DNA from: Pseudoalteromonas rubra
GTDB lineage: Bacteria; Pseudomonadota; Gammaproteobacteria; Enterobacterales; Alteromonadaceae
Assembly (NCBI RefSeq): GCF_000967655.1
Contig: NZ_JXYA01000016.1
Span: 268,382 to 332,381 of the forward strand
DNA: 64,000 bases
Direction of reading: 5' to 3'
Part shown: in pieces, positions 56,653 through 64,000 of the stretch
How the letters are laid out: each line of letters begins with the position of its first letter
Numbering within the stretch: the stretch's first letter is position 1
Translations under genes and position numbers: made by a program
The notes under the pieces: model-generated
What the model was told of the DNA's origin: nothing
Seen by the model: only the letters and a program-made list of their open reading frames with translations
The model's database searches: none

Positions 56653-57183
56653 TTAGCTGCCTTTTTGAATAGAGCCCCAATACACTTTGTGCCTGTCAGC
56701 CAAAGGAATGATTCTATATTTTTGGATACCAAGAAGGCACCCGACCCTTGAATGCCCCTCAACTAAATGAGGCATGCCAGATTTACCACCAAGAACCTTT
56801 GCATCTAGCAATATTGGTGGAGTTAACCAAGTACCATGCTTTTTCCAATGATTGAGTACTTCCTCTCGGCAATCAATCACAGCCTCTTCAACATCGTGGA
56901 AATGCGATGCATCTTCTGATACCTCCTCAAGGAAATCAGGAAATGAAGCGTTGCTACCTATTTGCAAAAATCTTGTTGTATCAAGTTCAACTAGCTCCCA
57001 CTTTAGATCAGAAAGTGATAAATCACCGTAGAGAGCTAAAAAGCGACTGTTAGCATTATGATCAATATAAAACTGTTCAATCACAGAATCAGGTGCACTA
57101 ACTCCATGCTGCCTGAGCAACTCGATACTCTTATCTGTGCTACCTGGATCAAGTGCAATTTTCGACAAGTCTCTATACTTCAA
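56653..57183 (-). CDS. Hypothetical protein with ParB-like motif
   Basis: 176 aa. The C-terminal segment PHLVEGHSRVGCLLGIQKY (about 145-163) resembles the GxxR motif of ParB/sulfiredoxin-type folds (EGHSR). The rest is acidic and unrecognised. It has lower GC than its neighbours and lies between the palindrome at 57211-57280 and the intergenic region, as an orphan accessory gene. A role as nuclease or modifying enzyme of the ParB-like superfamily is possible but not shown. Confidence 0.55.
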   Translation of the reverse strand: MKYRDLSKIALDPGSTDKSIELLRQHGVSAPDSVIEQFYIDHNANSRFLALYGDLSLSDLKWELVELDTTRFLQIGSNASFPDFLEEVSEDASHFHDVEEAVIDCREEVLNHWKKHGTWLTPPILLDAKVLGGKSGMPHLVEGHSRVGCLLGIQKYRIIPLADRHKVYWGSIQKGS

Positions 57184-57210
57184 TTTATTGCCTCAAAACT
57201 CTGGTGACAC

Positions 57211-57280
57211 ATAACGCCCCACTTAGGGGCACAAATACGTAGGCTATAATGAAGGGAGCCTGCGTGTTTGTGTCCCAACG
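57211..57280. repeat. Long imperfect palindrome between two orphan genes
   Basis: The 20-nt arm GGGGCACAAATACGTAGGCT (57226-57245) pairs with 57257-57276 at 17 of 20 positions (an 11-nt loop). It is preceded by GCCCC (57216-57220), which can also pair with GGGGC. On the minus strand it ends in GGGGCGTTATGTG, close to the right end of Vibrio-type attC sites. It could be a cassette recombination site or a repeat-derived terminator. Confidence 0.5.
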
Positions 57281-57295
57281 AGCGCTAGCGAGTGA

Positions 57296-57715
57296 CTACA
57301 GTGCTTTGTAAGATGCCAATGTGCCTTCCCTTTGTTTGGCATATGAAAGTAACGATATGCCAATGAAGTAGTAGATACCTGCTTGAATCAGCGCTAGCCA
57401 GCCATACTGACTGTAGTAGCCAGTAAAAATACCAACAATTGGAAGTAGCATATACATTACAGCTGCAACTCTGAAACCAAAAGGACTGATTAGTCCATTG
57501 CTAGCATTCAAATTGAAAATGAGTTGAAAACACTTAATAAACAGCCATGCATTTAAGATTGCACAAACAGTTGTAATTAATACGCCGAATAGATATTTCT
57601 CTTCATGTACAGCCATAGGCATTACGGTTACGCCCAGCAAGCACAACAAATTTATAAAAAAGAGGACTATTCCTGAAGGGACTCTAACCCATGGGCTTAG
57701 CATCGACTCCTCCAT
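57296..57715 (-). CDS. Small membrane protein, orphan
   Basis: 139 aa with four hydrophobic segments (about 13-35, 45-65, 78-98, 105-125). No known domain recognised. It sits on the minus strand directly upstream of the palindrome and the ParB-motif gene. The gene-palindrome-gene order resembles a cassette. Function unknown. Confidence 0.6.
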   Translation of the reverse strand: MEESMLSPWVRVPSGIVLFFINLLCLLGVTVMPMAVHEEKYLFGVLITTVCAILNAWLFIKCFQLIFNLNASNGLISPFGFRVAAVMYMLLPIVGIFTGYYSQYGWLALIQAGIYYFIGISLLSYAKQREGTLASYKAL

Positions 57716-57912
57716 AATTGCTCTTGGCAGCTGACAGCTTCTTCTGTTCTACTTTGGTAGTTCATAGCACACCACAGCGACTCATATTACATACCTTCAT
57801 AATTCCACTAATAATTACTAATGTAAACAGGCATATAGCATGGCAGAAAATTCCAGCTTGTCACTTTACCCCCACAAATAGCACATTCCAAATAGCCAAA
57901 TAGCAAATAGCG

Positions 57913-59166
57913 GACACCCATTCCAAAACTTGTCTGCCACACAACTCTCGCCTATGCTTTTCATCTGCTCCAAGGATAAGGACGAAGCAAATGCCAGCGG
58001 CACGGAAAAGCCAGGTCAGCTTAGTTGACACAAAATACTACCATTGCATCTCTCGCTGCGTAAGGCGTGCCTTTTTATGCGGCGAAGACCCGTTAACAGG
58101 CCAATCTTATGAACATCGTCGTGAATGGGTTGAAGAAAAACTACTTTTGCTTGCATCCATTTTCTGCGTTGATATATGCGCTTACGCAGTGATGAGCAAC
58201 CATACTCACATCGTTTTGTATGTGGACGATAAAAAAGCAAATCGATTGCATGACAAAGCTATCGTCATACGCTGGCATAAACTATTTAAGGGAAACTGGC
58301 TGACACACAAATTCGTGGATGGTAACGAACTCACTCCGTCCGAACGCATTATGCTCGACGATATTATCGACAAATATCGTGAAAGACTGGCCAGTATTAG
58401 CTGGTTTATGCGTGTACTGAATGAAGACATTGCCCGCCGAGCCAATAAAGAAGATGGCTGTACAGGCCGCTTCTGGGAAGGTAGGTTTAAGTCCCAAGCA
58501 TTACTCGATGAAGCGGCCCTTGCCGCCTGCATGGCCTACGTTGACCTCAACCCTATCCGGGCTAAAATGGCCGCCACACCGGAAACTTCTGAGTTCACCA
58601 GTGTCAAAAAACGTATTGAACACGCACAGAACGGCAAACAACCAAAAAGCCTTCTGCGCTTTGCTGGCAACCCCAGACAAAACATGCCCAAAGGCTTGCC
58701 CTTTGAGCTTGAATACTACATTGAACTGGTTGAGCTAACAGGCCGATGCATTCGTGCAGACAAGCGAGGCCATATCTGCAATACCCAACCTATCCTCGCC
58801 AGATTGCAAATAGAGCCTGAAAACTGGCTAAAACTCACCACGCGATTTACAAAAATGTTCCATGGTGCAGTCGGCAGACAGCAAGCCGTGACTGAATTTT
58901 GTGAACACCTGCAAAAGAAGCGACGCCCTAACCTCGCTAATTGTGAGCGATTTCTGGGTTAGAATTGTCATCATCTTAACTTCGAGTGATGACTGTCGCA
59001 CTTAGGCAGCGCTTAAACGTGTCCAAAAAATATCAAATAACGACTATTTCAGCTGAAATTGTTCACCCGTGAAGCCTGACTTCTGAAAATTTTGCTTTTT
59101 TATTTGCAGAAGCACTTGTATTCATAGCCTACGGACCCGTATCAAGAATAGATAAGGCTGGGTGTC
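57913..59166 (+). mobile_element. RAYT unit 1 (REP-flanked Y1 transposase)
   Basis: From the GACACCC at 57913-57919 to the inverted GGGTGTC at 59160-59166. It contains a Y1 transposase gene and about 200 bp of 3' flank that is almost the same in unit 2 (60916-61118) and again at 59374-59545. This fits REP-associated tyrosine transposase units, where the gene lies between inverted REP-like sequences. Boundaries are approximate. Confidence 0.7.
57991..58962 (+). CDS. REP-associated tyrosine (Y1) transposase, copy 1
   Basis: 323-aa HUH-family protein. HUH motif NHTHIVLY (His71, His73). The likely catalytic Tyr is 183 in ACMAYVDLNPIRAKM, the RAYT/TnpA-REP signature. The opening KSQVSLVDTKYYHCISRCVRRAFLCG is typical of this RAYT group. 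It would nick and join single-stranded REP DNA. ATG 57991 has AAGGA upstream. Near-identical to the gene at 59944-60915, with many silent differences, so both copies look intact. Confidence 0.88.
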   Translation: MPAARKSQVSLVDTKYYHCISRCVRRAFLCGEDPLTGQSYEHRREWVEEKLLLLASIFCVDICAYAVMSNHTHIVLYVDDKKANRLHDKAIVIRWHKLFKGNWLTHKFVDGNELTPSERIMLDDIIDKYRERLASISWFMRVLNEDIARRANKEDGCTGRFWEGRFKSQALLDEAALAACMAYVDLNPIRAKMAATPETSEFTSVKKRIEHAQNGKQPKSLLRFAGNPRQNMPKGLPFELEYYIELVELTGRCIRADKRGHICNTQPILARLQIEPENWLKLTTRFTKMFHGAVGRQQAVTEFCEHLQKKRRPNLANCERFLG

Positions 59167-59700
59167 TGTGTTATTGCGCCAGTTTCGGGTGGGTGTCTTT
59201 GTTTGTCATTGCCATTGGCATAATTTATCATCCTCAATCCATTGAGCATTACCTAAAGGTAGACGACGTACATTCCGCACGCCAGTTTCAGGTGGGTGTC
59301 TCTGTTTGTGAGTAAATTCACAGACCAATTGCGTACATTCAGCACGCCAGTTTCGGGTGGCTGTCCATTCAATCGTCGCACTTAGGCAGTGCTTAAATGT
59401 GTCCAAAATATCAAATAACCACTATTTCAGCTGAAATTGTTCACCCATGAAGCCTGACTACTGAAAATTTTCGCTTTTTTATTTGCAGAAACACTTGTAT
59501 TCACTGCCTACGGACCCGTAACAAGAACAGTTAAAGCTGGGTGTCTGTGTTTTTGTCTTGTCTACGGACCCCTAACAAGAACAGATAAGACTGGGTGTCT
59601 GTGTTATGTGTTATGTGTTATGTGTTATGTGTTTGAACTATAGTGGTGCACTTCAAATTAGAACATAGCCCCGTACCAAGAACAGATAAGACTGGGTGTC
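59160..59700 (+). repeat. REP-like repeat array with GGGTGTC core
   Basis: GGGTGTC in the same orientation at 59160-59166, 59191-59197, 59294-59300, 59539-59545, 59593-59599 and 59694-59700, with a variant near 59355. Most are preceded by TACGGACCCGTA, an imperfect palindrome, and AAGAACAG. Two more follow unit 2 at 61112-61118 and 61175-61181. The inverted form GACACCC begins both transposase units. No gene in 58963-59710 apart from these repeats. Confidence 0.75.
59601..59634 (+). repeat. 7-bp tandem repeat
   Basis: GTGTTAT repeated four times (59601-59628) plus GTGTTT, directly attached to a REP-like end. Probably slippage from the CTGTGTT tail of the repeat. Confidence 0.9.
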
Positions 59701-59710
59701 TGTGTTTTTT

Positions 59711-59854
59711 CTGCAAATAGAATCTGAAAATTGGCTAAAACTCACCACACGATTCACCAAAGTTTTCCATGGTGCAGTCGGCAGGCAGCAAGCCTTGACT
59801 GAATTTTGTGAACACCTGCAAAAAAAGCGACGCCCTAATCTCGCTAATTGTGAG
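59711..59854 (+). pseudogene. 3' fragment of a third RAYT gene
   Basis: A 48-codon piece matching the C-terminus of the intact transposases (LQIESENWLKLTTRF ... EFCEHLQKKRRPNLANCE), with residues changed (V for M after TK, L for V/I). It is fused directly to the 5' flank of unit 2 (CACAAATAGCAGACACCC). It lacks most of the gene. A remnant of a third unit lost by recombination. Confidence 0.85.
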
Positions 59855-59865
59855 CACAAATAGCA

Positions 59866-61118
59866 GACACCCATTCCAAAACTTGTCTGTCATACAACCC
59901 TCGCCTATGCTTTTCATCTGCTCCAAGGATAAGGACGAAGCAAATGCCAGCGGCACGGAAAAGCCAGGTCAGTTTAGTTGACACGAAATACTATCATTGC
60001 ATCTCTCGCTGTGTAAGGCGTGCCTTTTTATGCGGTGAAGACCCGTTAACAGGCCAATCTTATGAACATCGTCGTGAATGGGTTGAAGAAAAACTACTTT
60101 TGCTTGCATCCATTTTCTGCATTGATATTTGCGCATACGCGGTGATGAGCAATCATACTCACGTCGTTCTGTATGTGGACGATAAAAAAGCCAACCGATT
60201 GCATGACAAATCTATCGTCATACGCTGGCATAAACTGTTTAAGGGAAACTGGCTGACGCACAAATTCGTGGAAGGTAACGAACTCACTCCATCCGAACGC
60301 ATTATGCTCGACGATATTATCGACAAATATCGAGAAAGACTGGCCAGTATCAGCTGGTTTATGCGCGTACTGAATGAAGACATTGCTCGTCGTGCGAATA
60401 AAGAAGATGGCTGCAAAGGCCGGTTCTGGGAAGGTAGGTTTAAGTCCCAGGCATTGCTCGATGAAGCAGCCCTTGCCGCCTGCATGGCCTACGTTGACCT
60501 CAACCCTATCCGGGCTAAAATGGCCGCCACACTAGAAACCTCCGAGTTCACCAGTATCAAAAAGCGCATTGAACACGCACAGCGCGGCAAACAACCAAAG
60601 AGCCTTCTGCGCTTTGCTGGCAACCCCAGGCAAAACATGCCCAAAGGTTTGCCCTTTGAGCTTAAATACTACATTGAACTGGTTGAACTAACAGGCCGAT
60701 GCATTCGTGCAGATAAGCGAGGTCACATCTGCGATGCTCAGCCTATTCTCGCCAGATTGCAAATAGAGCCCGAAAACTGGCTAAAACTCACCACACGATT
60801 TACCAAAATGTTCCATGGTGCAGTCGGCAGACAGCAAGCCATAACTGAATACTGTGAACACCTGCAAAAAAAGCGACGACCTAACCTCGCTAATTGTGAG
60901 CGATTTCTGGGTTAGAATTGTCATCATCTTAACTTCAAGTGATAACTGTAGTACTCAGGCAGTGCTTAAACGTGTCCAAAATATCAAATAACCACTATTT
61001 CAGCTGAAATTTTTCACCCGTGAAGCCTGACTTCTGAAACTTTTCGCTTTTTTATTTGCAGAAACACTTGTATTCACTGCCTACGGACCCGTAACAAGAA
61101 CAGTTAAAGCTGGGTGTC
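59866..61118 (+). mobile_element. RAYT unit 2 (REP-flanked Y1 transposase)
   Basis: From GACACCC at 59866-59872 to GGGTGTC at 61112-61118, the same layout and length as unit 1. The 5' flank of about 75 bp and the 3' flank are near-identical to unit 1. A second REP-like tail follows at 61142-61185. Confidence 0.7.
59944..60915 (+). CDS. REP-associated tyrosine (Y1) transposase, copy 2
   Basis: 323 aa. Same HUH motif (NHTHVVLY) and Tyr183 region as copy 1. Only about a dozen residue differences in total, mostly conservative. Both copies seem functional. Two full-length RAYT genes in tandem in one locus are unusual because RAYTs are usually single-copy. Confidence 0.88.
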   Translation: MPAARKSQVSLVDTKYYHCISRCVRRAFLCGEDPLTGQSYEHRREWVEEKLLLLASIFCIDICAYAVMSNHTHVVLYVDDKKANRLHDKSIVIRWHKLFKGNWLTHKFVEGNELTPSERIMLDDIIDKYRERLASISWFMRVLNEDIARRANKEDGCKGRFWEGRFKSQALLDEAALAACMAYVDLNPIRAKMAATLETSEFTSIKKRIEHAQRGKQPKSLLRFAGNPRQNMPKGLPFELKYYIELVELTGRCIRADKRGHICDAQPILARLQIEPENWLKLTTRFTKMFHGAVGRQQAITEYCEHLQKKRRPNLANCERFLG

Positions 61119-61224
61119 TGTGTTTTTTGCTTGTACTCATTGTCTACGGACCCGTAAAAAGAACAGTTAAAGCTGGGTGTCTGTGTTTTTCTTGCTGGAG
61201 CGTCCATATATATCTGTGTTTTTG

Positions 61225-63990
61225 TCAACTATTGAAAATTGGCTCTACTGGCACAACAACGCCAAATTTTTTCAGTTGAAGGAACTTTGAACCAAAAATA
61301 TCCGTCGGAATTTTTCGTTGGAGCAAACCAAAGAAGTTTTCATCATGTGTCGATATGATGAGCTGCTTGTCAAACTGCAAGCATATACTACGTAAAAGGT
61401 CTATCGTCGAAAGGACGTTAATCGAATCCATTGATTGGATTGGGTCATCGATCAGAATAACATCAATAGGATTGCCTTCATCATCTGTCGCGTGGAGCGC
61501 ATTCGCTAGGAATACACTCAAGCTCAGAATATTCGTTTGGGCTGCACTAAAATAGAGAATTGGGGATATCATTCCACCTGCTCCATCGCTTACCAAAATG
61601 TTTAAATTTGGATTTTCCGTTTCAAAGCTAACTTTGAACCCTACTCTTTTGAATGTAGGATGTGGGTCTATTTTCTTGTAAATAGAGTTGATAAGATCTT
61701 CGAAGAAGAAGTTATTAATGAGCACTTCTAGCTTTTCTATTATGACCGCCCTTTCTGCAACTAAAGCCTCGTCAACTTGATTTCTCCGTGCTAGCTGCCG
61801 CTCTAAGGCTTCCAGTTCTTTCTGAGTAGATATATGTTTTATGTAAGGCTTGAATGAGGTCATAAGTTCCAAGAGCAACTTAACACCACTTAGCAACTTT
61901 TCTAGCTCGTGAGCACGAATCTGACATTCGTCAGCCTTAGCTGTTATTAGCACTTTTACTTGCGTTAATGTGTCATTAGAGCGAATGCTAATAATATTGG
62001 ATAAACTCTTATAAAACTCATTAATTACAGATTGAGTACTGGTTAGTGCTACCTCTAAAGTTTCCTTCTCTTTCTTCAGTTGTGAAAAATCCACCCACGT
62101 TCCATTAGCTAGCATCTCCTGTTGTAATTCATGACACTGACTAGCTAGGGATTCACATGAAGTTCTATATCCTTGGACAACTGCTTCAAGCTCATTTTTT
62201 TTCATTTCACAGTGCTTGTTTATCTCTTGAGGAGCAATAGCATTTTCATTTAGATATGCCAACACTGAGACATAAACATGCGAACTGCTTTTAGTCTCCA
62301 ACTCAGACTCTAACATACTGTACTCAACGCGCTTGGCTTTAAGCGACTCAATAGCTGCTTGAATTTGCGCATTTAAGTTATCTTGCTGTTGAGTCAGATT
62401 AGGCCGCTTCGCGGATAACTGGTAAATCTCTGCTTGTACTCTAGTTACAAGCTCTTGATACGAAAGCCTCCAAACTGACTTCTCTAGTTCAGCATTTCTA
62501 TGCTGTAAGTTCTTACACTCACCTTCAAAGGTATTCTTCTCTTGCTCAGCTTTAACAAGTTTAACTTTAATTTCATATAACTTATTGCGAAGACCGGTGA
62601 GTTGCTGAGCCTGTGATTCAACTGCTTGCTGAGTAATTTCTTGAATTTCATCTCTAAGTTCTTTCTCCCGTGTTGAAGACTGTGAGATTTTTTTAGAGTT
62701 TTCTTGACTCAGTTCAGACAGCAGGTTTTGGCTCTTAACTTTATCTATAAGTTCCTCTGGAGATGAATGAGGAGTTGTACATAAAGGGCAAATATGAGAA
62801 GGCTCAACACTAAGATAATCCAAGCCTATGGAAATCAACCTTTCATGCAATTCCATCTGTTCTGTTAAGGCCTTCTGAGTAGAATGCAAGGCCTGGTTAT
62901 GTACTTCGAGCAAATCAAGAGCAGCGTGACATCTTGCTAGCTGTTCTATTTTTTCTTTTTCAAAAGCCATGGCTCCCATACTTCCAGCTAATAAAAAACT
63001 AGATGTAATCTTTAAAGCTGATAATTTGCTCAGTTCACGACTCAATTTATCTTGCTGGGTCTTATCTATCTGGATCTCATTATTTTTATCGGTGATTTGC
63101 TGATTTAAAACGTCGATCCGCTTTCGATTATTCGATAGCTCAGAATAAACTGGACCAGAGTTATCCAACGAGCTTCTAAGCTGGGAAACTCTTTCGTCAT
63201 CTATCTTAAGCTCGTTATTTAACTCTGTTAGGTTCTTCTGAAAGCCAGCTAATTCAGCATTTAGTCTGGAGCAATCTTCAGTCAAAGCGCTTTTAGTTTT
63301 AGTTATTTCTTTAAGGCGCAATTCGGTTTGTAAAAAACACTCAGCACTTTCAGCTATTTCAATCAGACGATTTAGACGCACATTCGCCTGTTTCTGATCC
63401 TCTACACATTTCTCGTACGAGTCTAATAAACTTTTATACTTGTCAGCGTCAGTAACACCTTTCAAAAGCCGGGCAAGTTTAGTTTTTTGCTCTATTTCAT
63501 AGCCCGCATGAAGCTCTATTTCGGGTATTTTGTTTAACCTTTCTGACAATACTTCAAGCATTTTACTATTGGCATGGATTGATGTGTTCAGTTCATGCTG
63601 TCGCGAAACAAGGTTGGCATCAAGTTTATGAGCGGTCTGAAATGTAAGACTCTCATCAGGTAATACAATGCTTTCACCCAAAGAGTTGAGTTCAGTCGCA
63701 ACTGAATTAAACTGCTCAAATATAGAAAGATCAATTGGTTGCTTCAATTCCTCTAGCAAAGATTTACGTTTCTTATTGAGGGCGCTTAGCTCAGATTTAT
63801 TATCATTTATGAGTGCAGACAACTCCTTACGAGCGGTCTCAATATCGCCACCAAAGCTTTCCATGAACTTGGAGTAGCGTTCCTGTGGCTTTGCCTCCCG
63901 AAGAAATCTATCAATTTCGTCTTGGCTAAGAATTACACGTCGAAAGAAATCATTTTCTCGTTTTTTGTTATCTCCTATAAGAAATGGTCC
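61225..63990 (-). CDS. SMC/Rad50-like ATPase, N-terminal part missing
   Basis: The frame is open on the minus strand from 63990 to 61225; the first ATG is at 63864 (879 aa). It holds long coiled coils, a CPLC zinc-hook-like motif near residue 360 (HICPLCTTPH), then a second coiled coil and a C-terminal ATPase half: signature-like FSAAQTNILSLSVFLANAL and Walker B/D-loop VILIDDPIQSMD. The 42 codons before the ATG still read like protein (RRVILSQDEIDRFLREAKPQ), as in the region after the first ATPase lobe of Rad50/SbcC. A TAG at 63991-63993 closes this frame, the other two frames are also closed, and no Walker A is in the window. So it is broken, or split with its first part upstream. Confidence 0.7.
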   Translation of the reverse strand, partial: GPFLIGDNKKRENDFFRRVILSQDEIDRFLREAKPQERYSKFMESFGGDIETARKELSALINDNKSELSALNKKRKSLLEELKQPIDLSIFEQFNSVATELNSLGESIVLPDESLTFQTAHKLDANLVSRQHELNTSIHANSKMLEVLSERLNKIPEIELHAGYEIEQKTKLARLLKGVTDADKYKSLLDSYEKCVEDQKQANVRLNRLIEIAESAECFLQTELRLKEITKTKSALTEDCSRLNAELAGFQKNLTELNNELKIDDERVSQLRSSLDNSGPVYSELSNNRKRIDVLNQQITDKNNEIQIDKTQQDKLSRELSKLSALKITSSFLLAGSMGAMAFEKEKIEQLARCHAALDLLEVHNQALHSTQKALTEQMELHERLISIGLDYLSVEPSHICPLCTTPHSSPEELIDKVKSQNLLSELSQENSKKISQSSTREKELRDEIQEITQQAVESQAQQLTGLRNKLYEIKVKLVKAEQEKNTFEGECKNLQHRNAELEKSVWRLSYQELVTRVQAEIYQLSAKRPNLTQQQDNLNAQIQAAIESLKAKRVEYSMLESELETKSSSHVYVSVLAYLNENAIAPQEINKHCEMKKNELEAVVQGYRTSCESLASQCHELQQEMLANGTWVDFSQLKKEKETLEVALTSTQSVINEFYKSLSNIISIRSNDTLTQVKVLITAKADECQIRAHELEKLLSGVKLLLELMTSFKPYIKHISTQKELEALERQLARRNQVDEALVAERAVIIEKLEVLINNFFFEDLINSIYKKIDPHPTFKRVGFKVSFETENPNLNILVSDGAGGMISPILYFSAAQTNILSLSVFLANALHATDDEGNPIDVILIDDPIQSMDSINVLSTIDLLRSICLQFDKQLIISTHDENFFGLLQRKIPTDIFGSKFLQLKKFGVVVPVEPIFNS

Positions 63991-64000
63991 CTAAATTTTG

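Noticed and set aside
57900..61200. CRISPR array, because of the repeated CTGGGTGTCTGTG units
   Set aside because: Spacing is irregular, units are diverged, no cas genes; better explained as REP-like sequences of the RAYT units.

Overview
The window looks like chromosomal DNA of a marine gammaproteobacterium of the Alteromonadales, most likely Pseudoalteromonas or a close relative. This is an inference from gene content: TonB-dependent sugar loci with an SLC45-type transporter, a LacI-controlled sucrose phosphorylase locus, pheST-ihfA next to hda, an M9 collagenase with PKD and PPC domains, and a DASH cryptochrome. No rRNA or tRNA gene was recognised.

Layout. 1-3.8 kb: cryptochrome, alpha/beta hydrolase and an exported nuclease/phosphatase-type lipoprotein. 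3.8-7.8 kb: an AT-rich accessory island. Its core is a tandem array of seven very small ORFs (28-43 aa) with double-glycine-type leaders and short related C-terminal cores, plus one decayed copy. Two adjacent genes follow, encoding paralogous, unrecognised, cupin-like proteins. This is the best candidate for an undescribed system: a RiPP-like, multi-precursor peptide locus with no familiar modifying enzyme or transporter. 7.9-15.4 kb: mostly minus-strand single genes (serine protease, DsbA-like, DUF2071, EF-hand protein, epimerase, small kinase, beta-lactamase-fold hydrolase) and a plus-strand solute-binding protein.

15.5-22 kb: a sucrose locus (TonB receptor, MFS permease, GH13_18 sucrose phosphorylase, LacI regulator) with two matching 18-bp palindromic operators. 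22-24.7 kb: LysR regulator, SnoaL-like protein, DUF805 and TPR proteins. 24.8-37.6 kb: a maltodextrin/starch locus (GH15, SLC45-type MFS, GH13 amylase lipoprotein, flavin-dependent tryptophan-type halogenase, large TonB receptor, cytoplasmic GH13 alpha-glucosidase). Three copies of a second operator (TGCATACGTAT core) tie it together; its regulator is not in the window. The expected flow is uptake of oligosaccharides by the TonB receptor, periplasmic trimming by the amylase and glucoamylase, import by the MFS carrier, and cytoplasmic hydrolysis.

37.6-46.3 kb: housekeeping and signalling genes (EAL protein, ihfA, pheT, pheS, hda, DUF2066, GGDEF). 46.5-56.5 kb: a three-gene exported set (cytochrome b/EB_dh protein, DUF1566, metallophosphatase with PPC domains), glyoxalase, two solute-binding-like proteins and a collagenase. 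56.6-64 kb: an accessory end with two orphan cassette-like small genes around a long imperfect palindrome, two near-identical RAYT (REP-associated Y1 transposase) units with a remnant of a third and a REP-like repeat array, and an SMC/Rad50-like ATPase that lacks its N-terminal Walker A part.
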